From positions 1 to 56,970 of the forward strand of contig NZ_JAKNQL010000033.1 in NCBI RefSeq assembly GCF_022662375.1: a DNA stretch of 56,970 nucleotides. Direction: 5' to 3'. Below are positions 56,922 through 56,970 of the stretch, piece after piece; within the stretch, counting starts at the first letter, position 1, and each line of letters opens with the position of its first letter. The translations under genes and the position numbers were made by a program. The stretch is from Pseudomonas sp. CROZ-RG-20F-R04-15. Lineage in GTDB: Bacteria > Pseudomonadota > Gammaproteobacteria > Pseudomonadales > Pseudomonadaceae. The notes beneath the pieces are model-generated. The model was not told the DNA's origin and made no database searches. It saw only the letters and a program-made list of their open reading frames with translations.

Positions 56922-56970
56922 GGTCTTTCTCTTCGAATTCGGGATTCAAGCTTTTTTAGGAGTGAGCCTG

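Noticed and set aside
56956..56970. Possible last codons of tauC at the right edge
   Set aside because: The minus strand reads four codons and a stop (CAGGCTCACTCCTAA), placed as tauC would be, but this is too short to support a gene call.

Overview
The window is chromosomal DNA of a Pseudomonas, most likely of the P. fluorescens group. Support for this: GC-rich codon use, the atsR/atsB/atsC/atsA/atsK sulfate-ester gene set known from P. putida and P. aeruginosa, a triABC-type efflux operon, and many Pseudomonas-type REP doublets (a GCGAGC core in inverted pairs) plus a second family of about 150-180 bp imperfect inverted repeats. No rRNA, tRNA, CRISPR array, phage or transposase gene was seen.

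The main theme is scavenging of organic sulfur. Region 1 (1-7.5 kb) is a sulfate-ester locus: atsA arylsulfatase, atsC and atsB ABC transporter genes on the minus strand, divergent atsR binding protein, an SftR-like LysR regulator and the Fe(II)/2-oxoglutarate alkylsulfatase atsK. Region 2 (7.6-17.2 kb) is a second layer: a phosphonate-monoester-hydrolase-like sulfatase, a LysR paralogue of the first regulator, a TonB-dependent receptor coupled to a cysteine-free arylsulfotransferase-family protein, and a dedicated tonB-exbB-exbD set. Region 3 (17.5-23.9 kb) has a small alpha/beta hydrolase, a degenerate sigma-54 activator-like ATPase, a MetQ-type binding protein without its own MetNI, and a complete polar amino-acid ABC operon.

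Region 4 (24-34.4 kb) is a break in the theme: an orphan AAA ATPase, a TriABC-like RND efflux operon with two adaptor proteins, a methyltransferase, and an orphan RHS/TccC-like toxin protein with an AT-rich variable C-terminus. Region 5 (34.5-41 kb, all minus strand) reads as one operon: two tandem SfnB/DszC-type flavoproteins, an NtaA/DszA-type FMN monooxygenase and the MetQ-MetN-MetI methionine-type importer. Region 6 (41.2-47.1 kb) has a two-repeat beta-rich protein, the cystine importer TcyJ-TcyL-TcyN, D-cysteine desulfhydrase and an EpsC/CysE-type serine acetyltransferase. Region 7 (47.4-56.9 kb) has a BetT-like choline transporter behind a BetI-like palindrome, a LacI-family regulator divergent from a TonB-dependent receptor plus FMN monooxygenase pair, an aldo/keto reductase and tauD at the right edge.

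Together the genes cover outer-membrane capture (two TonB receptors with their own energizing complex), periplasmic handling, inner-membrane import (Ats, polar amino acid, Met, Tcy systems) and cytoplasmic release of sulfite, sulfate or cysteine sulfur. A 12-base motif of the form TATTCY-T-N4-G recurs in front of several sulfur transcription units and may be a common sulfur-starvation control site. Start codons were re-chosen from ribosome-binding sites wherever the longest open frame ran into upstream DNA or repeats.
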